Positions 24,949 to 40,124 are shown, counted from the first letter of the stretch. The stretch is DNA of 64,000 nt from Klebsiella quasipneumoniae subsp. quasipneumoniae (GCF_020525925.1 NZ_CP084876.1:5279480-5343479), one strand, 5' to 3'. Numbers and translations are program-made. The notes: a model not told the origin generated them from the sequence alone.

Positions 24949-26448
24949 ATGGCTCAAACACATTTACTGGCTGAAAGAATTTCCCGACTCAGCGCGGCAC
25001 TCGAAAAAGGACTCTTTGAACGCAGCCACGCGATACGCCTGTGCCTGCTGGCGGCGCTCAGCGGCGAGAGCGTATTTTTGCTCGGTCCGCCGGGGATCGC
25101 CAAAAGCCTGATTGCCCGCCGCCTCAAGTTCGCCTTCCAGCAGGCGCGCGCTTTTGAATACCTGATGACCCGCTTTTCCACCCCGGAAGAGGTTTTTGGC
25201 CCGCTGTCCATTCAGGCGCTGAAAGATGAAGGCCGCTACGAGCGTTTAACCGCCGGTTACCTGCCGGAAGCAGAAATCGTGTTCCTCGATGAAATATGGA
25301 AAGCGGGGCCGGCTATCCTCAACACCCTGCTGACGGCGATTAACGAACGTCACTTCCGCAACGGCGCTCACGAAGAGAAAATCCCGATGCGCCTGCTGGT
25401 GGCCGCCTCGAACGAACTGCCCGAAGCCGACAGCAGCCTGGAAGCGCTGTATGACCGAATGCTGATCCGTCTGTGGCTCGATAAAGTACAGGATAAAGGT
25501 AATTTCCGTTCGATGCTGGTCAGCCAGCAGGATGAAAACAGCAATCCGGTGCCCAGCGCGCTGCAGGTTAGCGATGAAGAGTTTACGCAATGGCAGCAGC
25601 AGATCGGCAATATCAAACTGCCGGACGCGGTGTTTGAGCTGATATTCCAGCTGCGCCAGCAGCTGGATGCCCTGCCAAACGCGCCATACGTTTCGGATCG
25701 CCGCTGGAAAAAGGCTATTCGCCTGCTGCAGGCCAGCGCCTTCTTCAGCGGCCGCGACAGCATCGCGCCGATAGATCTTATCCTGCTGAAAGATTGTCTG
25801 TGGCACAACGTCGAGAGCATGAACCTGATGTCGCAGCAGTTGGAAACGCTGATGACCTGCCACGCCTGGCAGCAGCAGGCGATGCTGACGCGGCTCGGGG
25901 CGATTGTGCAGCGACGCATTCAGATCCAACAGCAGCAAAGTGACAAAACGGCGCTAAAGGTCACCCGCCTTGGCGGCATGTTTAGCCGCAAGCCGCACTA
26001 TGAGCTGCCGGCGGAGATCCAGGGGACCAGCCTGACCCTGCTGCTGCAGCAGCCGCTCAAACTCCACGATATGGAAGTGATCCACATTACTTTTGAGCGC
26101 GAGGCGTTAGCCAGTTGGCTGGAAAAGGGCGGCGAAATCCGCGGCAAGCTCAACGGGATCGGCTTTGCCCAACTGCTCAATATGGATGTCGATACCAGCC
26201 AGCATCTGGTTGTTCGCGACGTCAGCCTGCAGGGCTCACGCCTCTCGCTGCCCGGCAGCGCGTCGCAGGAAAACATGCCGGCGGAAATTCGCCAGCAGCT
26301 GGAGGCGCTGGACGATGAGTGGCACCAGCAACATAACCGCTTCAGCGAGCAGCAGAAGTGCCTGTTTATCCCGGTCGAGTGGCTGGGAAGAATCGAAGCC
26401 AGCCTGCAGGACGTCGGCGCGCAGATTAATCAGGCGAAGCAGCCATGA
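24949..26448 (+). CDS. ravA: RavA, MoxR-family AAA+ ATPase
   Basis: This 499-residue ATPase has Walker [17 protein letters not shown] near residue 45, Walker [13 protein letters not shown] near 108, and sensor 1 [12 protein letters not shown] near 145. A discontinuous LARA domain lies in the C-terminal third, which in E. coli binds the lysine decarboxylase LdcI. The start is ATG 24949 ([12 protein letters not shown]), the E. coli position. An open frame runs 62 codons further upstream, but it has no matching family sequence and overlaps the promoter region. With ViaA it acts on respiratory complexes and aminoglycoside uptake. It overlaps viaA by 4 bp. Confidence 0.95.
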   Translation: MAQTHLLAERISRLSAALEKGLFERSHAIRLCLLAALSGESVFLLGPPGIAKSLIARRLKFAFQQARAFEYLMTRFSTPEEVFGPLSIQALKDEGRYERLTAGYLPEAEIVFLDEIWKAGPAILNTLLTAINERHFRNGAHEEKIPMRLLVAASNELPEADSSLEALYDRMLIRLWLDKVQDKGNFRSMLVSQQDENSNPVPSALQVSDEEFTQWQQQIGNIKLPDAVFELIFQLRQQLDALPNAPYVSDRRWKKAIRLLQASAFFSGRDSIAPIDLILLKDCLWHNVESMNLMSQQLETLMTCHAWQQQAMLTRLGAIVQRRIQIQQQQSDKTALKVTRLGGMFSRKPHYELPAEIQGTSLTLLLQQPLKLHDMEVIHITFEREALASWLEKGGEIRGKLNGIGFAQLLNMDVDTSQHLVVRDVSLQGSRLSLPGSASQENMPAEIRQQLEALDDEWHQQHNRFSEQQKCLFIPVEWLGRIEASLQDVGAQINQAKQP

Positions 26449-27893
26449 CGCTCGATATGCTGAATGTCATGCTGGCAGTCAGCGAAGAGGGAATGATCGA
26501 GGAGATGCTGCTGGCGCTGCTGGCCTCTCCGCAGCTGGCGGTTTTCTTTGAGAAATTTCCCCGCCTGAAAAACATCATCGCGGCGGATATTCCGCGCTGG
26601 CGGGAAGCCGTTCGCGCCCGCTTAAAAGAGGTTAACGTCCCGCCGGATCTGGACGCCGAGGTGCAAACCTATCAGCAGGCTCAGCTGCTCTCTACCTCGC
26701 AGTTTATCGTCCAGCTGCCGCAGATCCTCGGCAAGCTACACCAGCTCCAGTCCCCTTTTGCCGCCCAGGCGCAGAAGCTGGTGGACGACAATGCGACCTT
26801 TACCCCGGCGCTGCATACGCTGTTTTTACAGCGCTGGCGCCTGAGCCTGGTGGTGCAAGCCACCAGCCTTAACCAGCAGCTGCTGGATGAGGAGCGCGAT
26901 CAGTTGCTCAGCGAGGTCCAGGAACGAATGACGCTCAGCGGTCAGCTCGATCCGGTGCTGGCTGAGAATGACACCGCCGCCGGACGCCTGTGGGATATGA
27001 GCGCCGGCGAACTCAAACGTGGCGACTATCAGCTGATCGTGCGCTATGGCGATTTTCTTAACCAGCAGCCGGAGCTACTGCAGCTGGCGGAACAGCTGGG
27101 GCGCTCACGGGAAGCGAAATCCGTGCCGAAGAAAGACGCGCCGATGGAGACCTTCCGTAGCCTGGTGCGCGAGCCAGCGACGGTGCCGGAACAGGTCGAC
27201 GGCCTCCAGCAGAGCGATGACATTCTGCGCCTGCTGCCGCCGGAGCTGGCGACGCTCGGCATCACGGAGCTGGAGTTTGAATTTTATCGCAAGCTGGTGG
27301 AGAAACAGCTCCTGACTTACCGGCTGCACGGCGACGCCTGGCGCGAAAAAATCACCGAACGCCCGGTGACGCGGCAGGATTTTGATGAACAGCCGCGCGG
27401 GCCCTTTATTGTCTGCGTCGATACGTCAGGATCGATGGGCGGTTTTAACGAGCAGTGCGCCAAAGCCTTTTGTCTGGCCCTGATGCGCGTCGCGCTAGCG
27501 GATAACCGCCGCTGCTTTATTATGCTGTTCTCCAGCGAAGTGGTGCACTACGAACTGACCTGCGAGGGCGGCCTGGAGCAGGCGATCCGCTTTCTGAGCC
27601 AGCGCTTTCGCGGCGGCACCGATCTGGCCAGCTGTTTTCGCGCCATTATTGAACGTCTGCAAAACCCGCAGTGGGTGGATGCGGATGCCGTGGTGATCTC
27701 CGACTTTATTGCCCAGCGGTTGCCGGATGAGGTGATTGCTCAGGTGGGGGAGTTACAGCGAAAGCATCAGCACCGTTTTCACGCGGTGGCGATGTCGGTA
27801 CACGGCAAACCCGGCATCATGCGCATCTTCGATCATATCTGGCGCTTTGATACCGGGTTGCGTAGCCGCCTGCTGCGACGCTGGCGGCGCTAA
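26445..27893 (+). CDS. viaA: ViaA, von Willebrand factor A domain partner of RavA
   Basis: This 482-residue protein has an N-terminal helical part and a C-terminal VWA domain from about residue 320. The metal-ion-dependent adhesion site motif DTSGSMGG is near 327, and the later MIDAS residues lie in RGGTDLASC near 400. It stimulates RavA ATPase activity in E. coli. It is coupled to ravA by a 4-bp overlap. It ends 3 bp before the convergent asnA, with no visible terminator. Confidence 0.95.
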   Translation: MTLDMLNVMLAVSEEGMIEEMLLALLASPQLAVFFEKFPRLKNIIAADIPRWREAVRARLKEVNVPPDLDAEVQTYQQAQLLSTSQFIVQLPQILGKLHQLQSPFAAQAQKLVDDNATFTPALHTLFLQRWRLSLVVQATSLNQQLLDEERDQLLSEVQERMTLSGQLDPVLAENDTAAGRLWDMSAGELKRGDYQLIVRYGDFLNQQPELLQLAEQLGRSREAKSVPKKDAPMETFRSLVREPATVPEQVDGLQQSDDILRLLPPELATLGITELEFEFYRKLVEKQLLTYRLHGDAWREKITERPVTRQDFDEQPRGPFIVCVDTSGSMGGFNEQCAKAFCLALMRVALADNRRCFIMLFSSEVVHYELTCEGGLEQAIRFLSQRFRGGTDLASCFRAIIERLQNPQWVDADAVVISDFIAQRLPDEVIAQVGELQRKHQHRFHAVAMSVHGKPGIMRIFDHIWRFDTGLRSRLLRRWRR

Positions 27894-27896
27894 TCG

Positions 27897-28889
27897 TTAC
27901 AGCAGCGCGGAAACGCTTTCGCGAACCTGTGCCGGCCATACGCCGCACTGCACCTGGCCGATATGGTCGAGCTGCAGCAACAGCATCGTCAGCCGAGACT
28001 GGCCAATGCCGCCGCCGATAGTCTGCGGCATCTCGCCGCGCAGCAGCGCCTGGTGCCACTCCAGTTTCAGGCGATCTTCATCGCCGGTCAGCGCCAGCTG
28101 GCGTTTCAGCGCCGCGGCGTCAACGCGGATCCCCATTGAGGAGATCTCGAACGCATCTTCCAGCACGGGGTTCCACACCAGGATATCGCCGTTCAGTCCG
28201 GCAAAGCCTTCAGAAACCTCAGTGCTCCAGTCATCATAGTCCGGCGCACGTACATCATGGCGCTTGCCATCAGAGAGTTTGCCGCCGATGCCGATTAAGA
28301 AGACGGCGCCCAGCTCTTTAGCAATCGCTCGCTCGCGGCCCTTGGCATCAAGATCCGGATAGCGACTCAGCAGCGCCTGGCTGTGAACAAAGTGGATCTG
28401 TTCCGGCAGGAACGGCGTCAGGCCAAATTCCTGGCTGACCGCCAGCTCGGTGGCTTTGATCCCGGCGTAAATCGCTTCGACGGTCGCCTTCAGCGTGCCG
28501 ACGTGGCGCTCTTCATCCCCCATCACCCGCTCCCAGTCCCACTGGTCGACATAGACGGAATGGATCGGCGTCAGACGGTCTTCATCGGGGCGAAGGGCCT
28601 TCATGTGCGTGTACAGCCCTTCGCCCGCGCTGAAGTCGTGTTGTCCCAGGGTTTGACGCTTCCACTTCGCCAGCGAATGCACCACTTCGAACTGGGCGTC
28701 GGGCAGTGTTTTCACTTTCACCTGAACCGCTTTCTCACAGCCGGACAAGTTATCCTGCGTCCCATCGCCCACGCGGCTTAAGATTGGCGCCTGGACTTCA
28801 ATCAGGCCAAGCTTCTCTTCCAGCTGACGGGAAAAGTGGGATTTAACGAAACTGATCTGGCGTTGTTTTGCGATATATGCGGTTTTCAT
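27897..28889 (-). CDS. asnA: Asparagine synthetase A (ammonia-dependent)
   Basis: This 330-residue enzyme makes asparagine from aspartate, ammonia and ATP, giving AMP and pyrophosphate. It is structurally an AspRS-like class II catalytic core. Blocks seen are [33 protein letters not shown], and the C-terminal [11 protein letters not shown] that binds ATP. The start is ATG 28889 ([11 protein letters not shown]); a 20-codon upstream extension to 28949 does not fit the family. It is divergent from its activator gene asnC. Confidence 0.97.
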   Translation of the reverse strand: MKTAYIAKQRQISFVKSHFSRQLEEKLGLIEVQAPILSRVGDGTQDNLSGCEKAVQVKVKTLPDAQFEVVHSLAKWKRQTLGQHDFSAGEGLYTHMKALRPDEDRLTPIHSVYVDQWDWERVMGDEERHVGTLKATVEAIYAGIKATELAVSQEFGLTPFLPEQIHFVHSQALLSRYPDLDAKGRERAIAKELGAVFLIGIGGKLSDGKRHDVRAPDYDDWSTEVSEGFAGLNGDILVWNPVLEDAFEISSMGIRVDAAALKRQLALTGDEDRLKLEWHQALLRGEMPQTIGGGIGQSRLTMLLLQLDHIGQVQCGVWPAQVRESVSALL

Positions 28890-29040
28890 TTTTATGACTC
28901 CTGCGTCCTGTTGCCATTGATTAAGCAACAAAAAAGGCCACCAATACAATAATCAATCAATAAAAAGGCTCATCAACTTTTAATTCATCAAAATATGGCG
29001 CTAAAATAGTAAGAACCCTCAAACTTCATAAGAAAAAGAT
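28890..29040. promoter_or_regulatory. asnA-asnC divergent control region
   Basis: This 151-bp A/T-rich spacer holds both promoters and, by homology with E. coli, AsnC sites. Several A/T-rich inverted half-sites (around 28950-29000) are visible, but I cannot assign individual AsnC sites. Confidence 0.5.
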
Positions 29041-29499
29041 ATGGAAAATTATCAGATCGACAATCTGGACCGCGGCATTCTCGATGCGCTAATGGCCAAC
29101 GCCCGTACCGCCTATGCCGAACTGGCCAAACAGTTCAGCGTCAGCCCCGGCACTATTCATGTACGCGTCGAAAAGATGAAACAGGCGGGCATCATTACCG
29201 GCGCGCGCATTGACGTCAGCCCCAAACAGCTGGGCTACGACGTCGGCTGCTTCATCGGCATTATTCTCAAGAGCGCCAAAGACTATCCCTCCGCCCTCGC
29301 CCGCCTGGAAAGCCTGGAGGAGGTCACCGAGGCTTACTACACCACCGGCCACTACAGCATCTTTATTAAGGTGATGTGTAAATCCATCGATGCCCTGCAG
29401 CAGGTACTTATCAACAAGATCCAAACAATTGATGAAATTCAGTCCACCGAGACCCTGATCGTGCTGCAGAACCCGATCATGCGCACCATTAAGCCCTGA
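29041..29499 (+). CDS. asnC: AsnC, Lrp/AsnC-family activator of asnA
   Basis: This 152-residue regulator has an N-terminal helix-turn-helix (LAKQFSVSPGTIHVRVEKMKQAGI near residues 28-52) and a C-terminal RAM ligand-binding domain with VTEAYYTTGHYSIFIKV near 98. It activates asnA when asparagine is low and represses itself. It lies directly upstream of mioC, and transcription through it can enter mioC and the origin. Confidence 0.97.
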   Translation: MENYQIDNLDRGILDALMANARTAYAELAKQFSVSPGTIHVRVEKMKQAGIITGARIDVSPKQLGYDVGCFIGIILKSAKDYPSALARLESLEEVTEAYYTTGHYSIFIKVMCKSIDALQQVLINKIQTIDEIQSTETLIVLQNPIMRTIKP

Positions 29500-29520
29500 T
29501 CGTTTTTTTTAATCCCACAT

Positions 29521-29529
29521 TTTTCCACA
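29521..29529 (+). promoter_or_regulatory. DnaA box in the mioC promoter region
   Basis: TTTTCCACA differs from the consensus TTATCCACA at one base and lies about 70 bp upstream of mioC. E. coli has DnaA boxes at the same place that repress mioC transcription toward oriC. Confidence 0.6.
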
Positions 29530-29598
29530 GGTAGATCCCAGCTCGCTCACAGCGTACAATACGCCACTCTGAACAGTTGAGCGGGCGATCGGCGATCT

Positions 29599-30039
29599 AT
29601 GGCAGACATTACACTTATCAGCGGCAGCACCCTGGGCAGTGCGGAATACGTAGCGGAGCATCTGGCGGAAAAGCTGGAAGAAGCAGGCTACAGCACTGAA
29701 ATCCAGCACGGCCCGCTGGTGGACGATCTGCAGGCGCAGGGGATCTGGTTAGTTATCTCTTCCACCCATGGCGCCGGCGACATTCCCGACAACCTGGTTC
29801 CCTTCTATGACGCGCTGCTGGCGCAGCAGGCCGATCTTTCCGCCGTGCGCTTTGGCGCCATCGGGATCGGCAGCCGCGAATACGACACTTTTTGCGGCGC
29901 GATCGATAAATTAGAAGCGGCGCTGAAGGCCTGCGGGGCAAAACAGATCGGCGAGACCCTGAAGATCAACGTGCTGGAACATGAAATTCCCGAGGATCCG
30001 GCGGAAATTTGGCTGGGATCCTGGAAAAATTTGCTCTGA
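29599..30039 (+). CDS. mioC: MioC, FMN-binding flavodoxin-like protein
   Basis: This 146-residue short-chain flavodoxin has the phosphate-binding loop ISGSTLGSAEYVAEHL near residue 7 and the FMN-contact segments SSTHGAGDIPDN near 56 and GIGSREYDTFCGAID near 93. In E. coli it supports biotin synthase activity. It borders oriC on the left, and its transcription runs into the origin. Confidence 0.96.
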   Translation: MADITLISGSTLGSAEYVAEHLAEKLEEAGYSTEIQHGPLVDDLQAQGIWLVISSTHGAGDIPDNLVPFYDALLAQQADLSAVRFGAIGIGSREYDTFCGAIDKLEAALKACGAKQIGETLKINVLEHEIPEDPAEIWLGSWKNLL

Positions 30040-30420
30040 GAATTGTAAAGATCGTCCGTTCTTCTGTGGATAACCATGCTTAAAAGCTTGGATCAACCGG
30101 TAGTTATCCAAAGAATAACCGCAGTACGGTTTTTGAGCTGTGTATAACCCTTCATTCTGATCCCAGCTTATACGGACCAGGATCACCGATCATTCACAGA
30201 TAGTGATCCTTCTTAAGCTTTTGATCTTACTTCGCGGATCCGACTTATCCACAAAGAGAGTCGATCCTAATAAGAGATCACAATAGAACAGATCTCTATA
30301 TAAAGATCTTCTTTTTAATACTCAGGATCCCGGAGTCTTTCTCAAAAGACCAAAGCCGAGTAGAATCCACGGCCCGGGCTTCAATCCATTTTCAAACCGC
30401 GTTATGCGAGGCAGACCACC
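30040..30420. other. oriC, chromosomal replication origin
   Basis: Four DnaA boxes are clear: R4 TGTGGATAA (30065-30073), R2 TTATCCAAA (30104-30112), R3 TGTGTATAA (30139-30147) and R1 TTATCCACA (30245-30253). The duplex-unwinding region at 30267-30330 contains three 13-mers read on the minus strand. These are GATCTCTTATTAG (30267-30279), GATCTGTTCTATT (30282-30294) and GATCTTTATATAG (30296-30308). The first two equal E. coli, and the leftmost-type repeat has diverged. About 13 GATC sites in 300 bp serve Dam methylation and SeqA binding. The region around 30150-30215, with ATGATCGGTGATCC read in reverse, is where IHF and low-affinity boxes lie in E. coli. It is flanked by mioC and mnmG as in E. 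coli. Confidence 0.97.
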
Positions 30421-32310
30421 ATGTTTTATCAGGATCCTTTTGACGTCATTATCATTGGCGGGGGTCATGCAGGCACTGAGGCCGCAATGGCCGCAGCGCG
30501 TATGGGTCAACAGACCCTGCTTTTGACACACAATATCGACACGCTGGGGCAGATGAGCTGCAACCCGGCGATTGGCGGCATTGGGAAAGGACACCTGGTA
30601 AAAGAAGTGGACGCGCTCGGCGGCCTGATGGGCAAAGCGATCGATCAGGCAGGCATCCAGTTTAGGATACTAAACGCCAGCAAAGGCCCCGCGGTGCGCG
30701 CCACTCGCGCCCAGGCTGACCGCGTGCTGTACCGTCAGGCGGTACGCACTGCGCTGGAGAACCAGCCGAATTTGATGATCTTCCAGCAGGCAGTGGAAGA
30801 TCTGATTGTCGAAAACGATCGCGTCGTAGGCGCAGTCACCCAGATGGGCCTCAAATTCCGTGCCAAAGCGGTGGTGCTGACCGTCGGAACCTTCCTTGAC
30901 GGCAAAATCCATATTGGTCTGGATAACTACAGCGGCGGACGCGCCGGCGATCCGCCGTCGATCCCGCTGTCTCGTCGTCTGCGTGAACTGCCGCTGCGCG
31001 TAAGCCGACTGAAAACCGGGACCCCGCCGCGCATTGACGCGCGCACCATCGATTTCAGCGTGTTGGCTCAACAGCATGGCGATAACCCGATGCCGGTCTT
31101 CTCGTTTATGGGATCTGCCGATCAGCATCCGCGTCAGGTGCCGTGCTACATCACCCACACTAACGAGAAAACCCATGACGTGATCCGCAATAACCTCGAT
31201 CGCAGCCCCATGTACGCTGGGGTGATCGAAGGGATCGGTCCACGCTACTGCCCGTCGATCGAAGACAAAGTCATGCGCTTTGCCGATCGCAACCAGCATC
31301 AGATCTTCCTCGAACCGGAAGGCCTGACCTCAAACGAAATTTATCCGAACGGCATCTCCACCAGCCTGCCGTTCGATGTGCAAATGCAAATCGTCCGCTC
31401 CATGCAGGGGATGGAAAATGCGCGGATCGTCCGTCCTGGCTACGCTATTGAGTACGACTTCTTCGACCCGCGCGATCTGAAACCGACGCTCGAGAGCAAA
31501 TTCATTCAGGGTCTGTTCTTCGCCGGTCAGATCAACGGCACTACCGGTTATGAAGAAGCGGCGGCTCAGGGTCTGCTGGCCGGTCTTAACGCTGCTCGCT
31601 TCTCGGCGGAAAAAGAGGGCTGGGCGCCGCGTCGCGATCAGGCCTACCTCGGCGTGCTGGTGGATGACCTGTGTACTCTGGGTACCAAAGAACCGTACCG
31701 CATGTTTACCTCTCGTGCTGAATATCGTCTGATGCTGCGCGAAGACAACGCCGACCTGCGTCTGACTGAGCAGGGGCGTGAGCTGGGTCTGGTGGATGAT
31801 GAACGCTGGGCGCGTTACAACGAGAAGCTGGAAAGCATTGAGCGCGAACGCCAGCGCCTGAAATCGACCTGGGTGAACCCGCAGGCTGAGAGCGCTACCG
31901 AAGTGAACGCTCACCTGACCGCGCCGCTGTCGCGCGAAGCCAGCGGTGAAGATCTGCTGCGTCGCCCGGAAATGACCTACGAGCAGCTGGTTCAGCTCTC
32001 GCCGTTCGCGCCGGGGCTGGAAGATCGGCAGGCGGCTGAGCAGGTTGAGATCCAGGTGAAGTATGAAGGCTATATCGCGCGCCAGCAGGATGAGATCGAG
32101 AAACAGCAGCGCAACGAGAATACCTTGTTACCGGCGACACTCGACTACCGTCAGGTCACCGGACTGTCTAATGAAGTGATCGCTAAACTAAACGACCATA
32201 AACCGTCGTCGATAGGGCAGGCGTCACGTATTTCCGGGATCACCCCGGCGGCGATCTCTATTTTGCTGGTTTGGTTGAAAAAGCAGGGGATGCTGCGTCG
32301 CAGCGCCTGA
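30421..32310 (+). CDS. mnmG: MnmG (GidA), tRNA uridine 5-carboxymethylaminomethyl modification enzyme
   Basis: This 629-residue FAD-dependent enzyme (same as E. coli) works with MnmE to modify the wobble uridine U34 of several tRNAs. The Rossmann FAD motif [19 protein letters not shown] is near residue 10. The family signature [15 protein letters not shown] is near 272 and the catalytic-Cys region STSLPFDVQ nearby. [18 protein letters not shown] near 370 is the second signature. It starts just right of oriC. mnmE lies at 59.5 kb in the same window. Confidence 0.98.
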   Translation: MFYQDPFDVIIIGGGHAGTEAAMAAARMGQQTLLLTHNIDTLGQMSCNPAIGGIGKGHLVKEVDALGGLMGKAIDQAGIQFRILNASKGPAVRATRAQADRVLYRQAVRTALENQPNLMIFQQAVEDLIVENDRVVGAVTQMGLKFRAKAVVLTVGTFLDGKIHIGLDNYSGGRAGDPPSIPLSRRLRELPLRVSRLKTGTPPRIDARTIDFSVLAQQHGDNPMPVFSFMGSADQHPRQVPCYITHTNEKTHDVIRNNLDRSPMYAGVIEGIGPRYCPSIEDKVMRFADRNQHQIFLEPEGLTSNEIYPNGISTSLPFDVQMQIVRSMQGMENARIVRPGYAIEYDFFDPRDLKPTLESKFIQGLFFAGQINGTTGYEEAAAQGLLAGLNAARFSAEKEGWAPRRDQAYLGVLVDDLCTLGTKEPYRMFTSRAEYRLMLREDNADLRLTEQGRELGLVDDERWARYNEKLESIERERQRLKSTWVNPQAESATEVNAHLTAPLSREASGEDLLRRPEMTYEQLVQLSPFAPGLEDRQAAEQVEIQVKYEGYIARQQDEIEKQQRNENTLLPATLDYRQVTGLSNEVIAKLNDHKPSSIGQASRISGITPAAISILLVWLKKQGMLRRSA

Positions 32311-32373
32311 TTGCGGCAGCCTGCCGCGCTGATTTCCCACTTGCATAATCAGCTTTCGCCTTTATTATTCCTG

Positions 32374-32400
32374 GCCCGGTAAGCGTTAGCGCCTCCGGGC
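32374..32400. repeat. REP-like hairpin between mnmG and rsmG
   Basis: GCCCGGTAAGCG and CGCCTCCGGGC pair imperfectly in the 115-bp mnmG-rsmG gap. It is of the same REP type as the elements near engB, 5S rRNA and pstC. Confidence 0.6.
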
Positions 32401-32425
32401 TCATTATTTTTTGAAGGTACTTACC

Positions 32426-33049
32426 GTGCTCAACAAACTTTCTCGTCTGCTGGATGAAGCGGGTATTTCGCTCACCGATCACCAGAAAAATCAGCTGGTG
32501 GCTTACGTCGGGCTGCTCGATAAGTGGAACAAAGCCTATAACCTGACCTCCGTTCGCGATCCAAATGAGATGCTGGTGCGTCATATCCTCGACAGCATCA
32601 TCGTCGCGCCTTATCTGCAGGGCTCGCGCTTTATCGATGTCGGTACGGGACCGGGGCTGCCGGGGATCCCGTTGGCTATCGTGCGCCCGGAGTCGCATTT
32701 CACCCTGCTGGACAGCCTTGGCAAACGCGTGCGCTTCCTGCGTCAGGTGCAGCATGAACTGAAGCTGGATAACGTCACGCCGGTGCAGAGCCGCGTGGAA
32801 GCTTTCCCGGCCGAGCCGCCGTTTGATGGCGTGATAAGCCGCGCCTTCGCGTCGCTTAATGATATGGTGAGCTGGTGCCATCATTTGCCGGCCGCGAACG
32901 GTCACTTCTATGCGCTCAAAGGGTTAGCGCAAAAAGACGAAATGGAAAACCTGCCGGAAGGGTATGCCATAGCCGAGGTCATTGAGCTGCATGTTCCTCA
33001 GCTGGAAGGGGAGCGGCACCTGGTGGTGATTACGCCAAAATCGAGTTAA
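32426..33049 (+). CDS. rsmG: RsmG (GidB), 16S rRNA m7G527 methyltransferase
   Basis: This 207-residue SAM-dependent methyltransferase methylates G527 of 16S rRNA; loss gives low-level streptomycin resistance in many bacteria. SAM motif I is [18 protein letters not shown] near residue 71, and [12 protein letters not shown] near 138 is a second block. The start is GTG at 32426 ([13 protein letters not shown]), with GAAGGT 8 bp upstream, equal to the E. coli start. A TTG five codons earlier is less likely. No lesions are seen. Confidence 0.96.
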   Translation: MLNKLSRLLDEAGISLTDHQKNQLVAYVGLLDKWNKAYNLTSVRDPNEMLVRHILDSIIVAPYLQGSRFIDVGTGPGLPGIPLAIVRPESHFTLLDSLGKRVRFLRQVQHELKLDNVTPVQSRVEAFPAEPPFDGVISRAFASLNDMVSWCHHLPAANGHFYALKGLAQKDEMENLPEGYAIAEVIELHVPQLEGERHLVVITPKSS

Positions 33050-33665
33050 TTTTTATCAAAAAATGTGGAAAAAATGTGGCCCATGAATGTTACAAAAATA
33101 AAGGTCACCTTCCGTTCTTATCGGGCTGCATTTAACCATGTTTTTACTATGGTTTTTCTTGCGGTTAACTTAGCGTAACTGATTCACTGACAAAATAGTC
33201 AACTTTGAAAATATCAGGGTGCTAAAAATCGACAACGATAAACAGCATAGCGATGTTAAATTTTTATTATAAATGTCAATAAAAGGTTTTTATTGTATGT
33301 GGGGTTGTTTTAGATAATGTCCTCACTTTTTATCTTGAATATCAAAAACATGAAAAATAGTGTTTTATGTCCTTGATTCATTAAAGGGCGCTCGAAATGT
33401 TTATTATGTGATCTAATGCACGCTTTAATTGCCGTGTTTCCACGTTATTTGCAGTTTTGTATGACCGCTCACAGAACGCTGAAATGCACGGAAAGTTGTC
33501 CGTTGGAAAATAATTAAACATTTATTCACTATTTTGCTACTTATTGTTTGAAATCACGGGGCGTCACCGTATAATTTGTCCGCTTTTTGATGCTTGACTC
33601 TTCGTCTTAAAGGACGTTTTATACGACACGCGACATACCTCAAAGGGAGCAGGAGTAAAAACGTG
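33050..33665 (+). promoter_or_regulatory. AT-rich spacer with the atp operon promoter
   Basis: The atp promoter is clear: -35 TTGAAA (33548-33553) and -10 TATAAT (33570-33575), with a 16-bp spacer and start at about 33582. It gives a leader of about 85 nt before atpI. The preceding 490 bp are strikingly A/T-rich for this genome, and no ORF with a good ribosome binding site was seen. A CAAAAATAAAGG-rich stretch follows rsmG without a clear terminator. Confidence 0.85.
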
Positions 33666-34870
<1,205 letters not shown>

Positions 34871-34900
34871 TTTTTACCAACACTACTACGTTTTAACTGA

Positions 34901-35166
<266 letters not shown>

Positions 35167-35208
35167 TAGAAACCTAAGCCACAGAGTTAATTAAAGAGGT
35201 ATTGTGCT

Positions 35209-35679
35209 GTGAACATGAACGCAACAATCCTCGGCCAGGCCATCGCGTTTGTTATCTTCGTATGGTTCTGCATGAAGTACGTATGGCCGCCTTTAATGGC
35301 TGCCATCGAAAAACGCCAGAAAGAGATTTCTGACGGTTTAGCTTCTGCAGAACGCGCTAAGAAAGATTTGGACCTTGCACAGGCCAACGCGACCGACCAG
35401 CTGAAAAAAGCGAAAGCGGAAGCCCAGGTAATCATTGAGCAGGCGAACAAGCGCCGCTCTCAGATTCTGGACGAAGCTAAAGCTGAAGCAGAACAGGAAC
35501 GCACCAAAATCGTTGCACAAGCGCAGGCTGAAATTGATGCTGAGCGTAAACGTGCACGCGAGGAGCTGCGTAAGCAGGTCGCTATCCTGGCTGTTGCTGG
35601 CGCCGAGAAGATCATCGAACGTTCCGTGGATGAAGCTGCTAACAGCGACATCGTGGATAAACTTGTCGCTGAACTGTAA
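35209..35679 (+). CDS. atpF: ATP synthase F0 subunit b
   Basis: This 156-residue peripheral-stalk subunit has one N-terminal membrane helix (residues 5-22) and a long Ala/Lys/Glu-rich coiled coil up to the delta-binding C-terminus ([10 protein letters not shown]). It begins with GTG at 35209, as in E. coli, with AAAGAGGT upstream. An ATG two codons later is a possible but less likely start. Confidence 0.97.
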   Translation: MNMNATILGQAIAFVIFVWFCMKYVWPPLMAAIEKRQKEISDGLASAERAKKDLDLAQANATDQLKKAKAEAQVIIEQANKRRSQILDEAKAEAEQERTKIVAQAQAEIDAERKRAREELRKQVAILAVAGAEKIIERSVDEAANSDIVDKLVAEL

Positions 35680-35693
35680 GGAGGGAGGGGCTG

Positions 35694-36227
35694 ATGTCTG
35701 AATTTGTAACGGTAGCTCGCCCCTACGCCAAAGCAGCTTTTGACTTTGCCGTCGAACACAACAGTGTTGAACGCTGGCAGGATATGCTGGCGTTTGCCGC
35801 CGAAGTGACCAAAAACGACCAAATGGCAGAGCTTCTCTCCGGTGCTTTGGCGCCGGAAACGCTCTCAGAAGCGTTTATCGCTATCTGCGGCGAGCAACTT
35901 GACGAAAACGGCCAGAACCTGATTAAGGTGATGGCGGAAAATAATCGTCTGAAGGTGCTCCCGGACGTTCTTGAGCAATTCATTCACCTGCGCGCGGCCA
36001 GTGAGGCCATCGCAGAGGTAGAAGTCATATCTGCCAACCAACTGAGTGATGAACAGCTTGCCAGGATCGTCAGCGCGATGGAAAAACGTCTGTCACGCAA
36101 AGTTAAGCTGAATTGCAAAATCGATAAGTCTGTTATGGCAGGTATTATCATCCGTGCGGGTGATATGGTCATTGATGGCAGCGTACGCGGCCGTCTTGAT
36201 CGCCTTGCAGACGTCTTGCAGTCTTAA
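35694..36227 (+). CDS. atpH: ATP synthase F1 subunit delta
   Basis: This 177-residue subunit links F1 to the b dimer (OSCP-like). The N-terminal [15 protein letters not shown] and the C-terminal [22 protein letters not shown] signatures of the family are both present. It has the usual length and lies 14 bp after atpF and 12 bp before atpA. Confidence 0.98.
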   Translation: MSEFVTVARPYAKAAFDFAVEHNSVERWQDMLAFAAEVTKNDQMAELLSGALAPETLSEAFIAICGEQLDENGQNLIKVMAENNRLKVLPDVLEQFIHLRAASEAIAEVEVISANQLSDEQLARIVSAMEKRLSRKVKLNCKIDKSVMAGIIIRAGDMVIDGSVRGRLDRLADVLQS

Positions 36228-36239
36228 GGGGACTGGAGC

Positions 36240-37781
36240 ATGCAACTGAATTCCACCGAAATCAGCGAACTGATCAAGCAGCGCATTGCTCAGTTCAATG
36301 TTGTGAGCGAAGCTCATAACGAAGGTACTATTGTTTCTGTAAGTGACGGTGTTATCCGCATCCACGGCCTTGCCGAATGTATGCAGGGTGAGATGATCTC
36401 CCTGCCGGGTAACCGTTACGCTATCGCACTGAACCTGGAGCGCGACTCCGTTGGTGCGGTGGTGATGGGTCCGTACGCTGACCTCGCCGAAGGCATGAAG
36501 GTGAAATGTACTGGCCGTATCCTGGAAGTTCCGGTTGGCCGTGGCCTGCTGGGCCGCGTGGTTAACACCCTGGGCGCGCCAATTGATGGTAAAGGTCCGC
36601 TGGAAAACGACGGTTTCTCCGCCGTTGAAGCGATCGCGCCGGGCGTAATCGAACGTCAGTCCGTCGATCAGCCGGTACAGACCGGTTATAAATCCGTTGA
36701 CGCCATGATCCCAATCGGTCGTGGTCAGCGTGAACTGATCATCGGCGACCGTCAGACCGGTAAAACTGCGCTGGCTATCGATGCCATCATCAACCAGCGT
36801 GATTCCGGCATCAAGTGCGTCTATGTTGCTATCGGCCAGAAAGCGTCCACCATCTCTAACGTGGTGCGTAAACTGGAAGAGCACGGCGCGCTGGCTAACA
36901 CCATCGTGGTGGTAGCGACTGCATCCGAATCTGCTGCACTGCAATACCTGGCGCCATACGCGGGTTGCGCAATGGGCGAATACTTCCGCGACCGCGGTGA
37001 AGATGCGCTGATCGTTTACGATGACCTGTCTAAACAGGCTGTTGCTTATCGTCAGATCTCCCTGCTGCTCCGTCGTCCGCCAGGACGTGAAGCGTTCCCG
37101 GGCGACGTATTCTACCTCCACTCTCGTCTGCTGGAGCGTGCTGCGCGTGTTAACGCCGAATACGTTGAAGCCTTCACCAAAGGTGAAGTGAAAGGGAAAA
37201 CCGGTTCTCTGACCGCGCTGCCGATTATCGAAACCCAGGCGGGTGACGTTTCCGCGTTCGTTCCGACCAACGTAATCTCCATTACCGATGGTCAGATCTT
37301 CCTGGAAACCAACCTGTTCAACGCCGGTATTCGTCCTGCGGTTAACCCGGGTATCTCGGTATCCCGTGTGGGTGGTGCAGCGCAGACCAAGATCATGAAG
37401 AAACTGTCCGGTGGTATCCGTACCGCGCTGGCGCAGTATCGTGAACTGGCGGCGTTCTCCCAGTTTGCATCCGACCTTGACGATGCAACCCGCAAACAGC
37501 TGGACCACGGTCAGAAAGTGACCGAACTGCTGAAACAGAAACAGTATGCGCCGATGTCCGTCGCGCAGCAGTCTCTGGTTCTGTTCGCAGCAGAACGTGG
37601 TTATCTGGCTGATGTAGAACTGGCGAAAATCGGTAGCTTCGAAGCCGCTCTGCTGGCTTACGTCGACCGTGATCACGCTCCGCTGATGCAAGAGATTAAC
37701 CAGTCCGGTGGCTATAACGACGAAATCGAAGGCAAGCTGAAAGGCATCCTCGATTCCTTCAAAGCAACCCAGTCCTGGTAA
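36240..37781 (+). CDS. atpA: ATP synthase F1 subunit alpha
   Basis: This 513-residue non-catalytic nucleotide-binding subunit matches the E. coli length. The P-loop [13 protein letters not shown] lies near residue 169, and the F1 alpha/beta signature [13 protein letters not shown] near 363 is intact, with the arginine finger in SVSRVGG. The N-terminus [16 protein letters not shown] is as in E. coli. Confidence 0.99.
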   Translation: MQLNSTEISELIKQRIAQFNVVSEAHNEGTIVSVSDGVIRIHGLAECMQGEMISLPGNRYAIALNLERDSVGAVVMGPYADLAEGMKVKCTGRILEVPVGRGLLGRVVNTLGAPIDGKGPLENDGFSAVEAIAPGVIERQSVDQPVQTGYKSVDAMIPIGRGQRELIIGDRQTGKTALAIDAIINQRDSGIKCVYVAIGQKASTISNVVRKLEEHGALANTIVVVATASESAALQYLAPYAGCAMGEYFRDRGEDALIVYDDLSKQAVAYRQISLLLRRPPGREAFPGDVFYLHSRLLERAARVNAEYVEAFTKGEVKGKTGSLTALPIIETQAGDVSAFVPTNVISITDGQIFLETNLFNAGIRPAVNPGISVSRVGGAAQTKIMKKLSGGIRTALAQYRELAAFSQFASDLDDATRKQLDHGQKVTELLKQKQYAPMSVAQQSLVLFAAERGYLADVELAKIGSFEAALLAYVDRDHAPLMQEINQSGGYNDEIEGKLKGILDSFKATQSW

Positions 37782-37831
37782 CGTCTGGCGGTCTGTCTTA
37801 GGGCAGGCCGCAAGGCATTGAGGAGAAGCTC

Positions 37832-40104
<2,273 letters not shown>

Positions 40105-40124
40105 CGCCTTAATCGGAGGGTGAT

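Noticed and set aside
36093..37691. 532-codon open frame on the minus strand
   Set aside because: It is antisense to atpA and atpH. The low-complexity, Arg/His/Gln-rich translation has no family motif, and the strongly biased codon use of atpA explains it.
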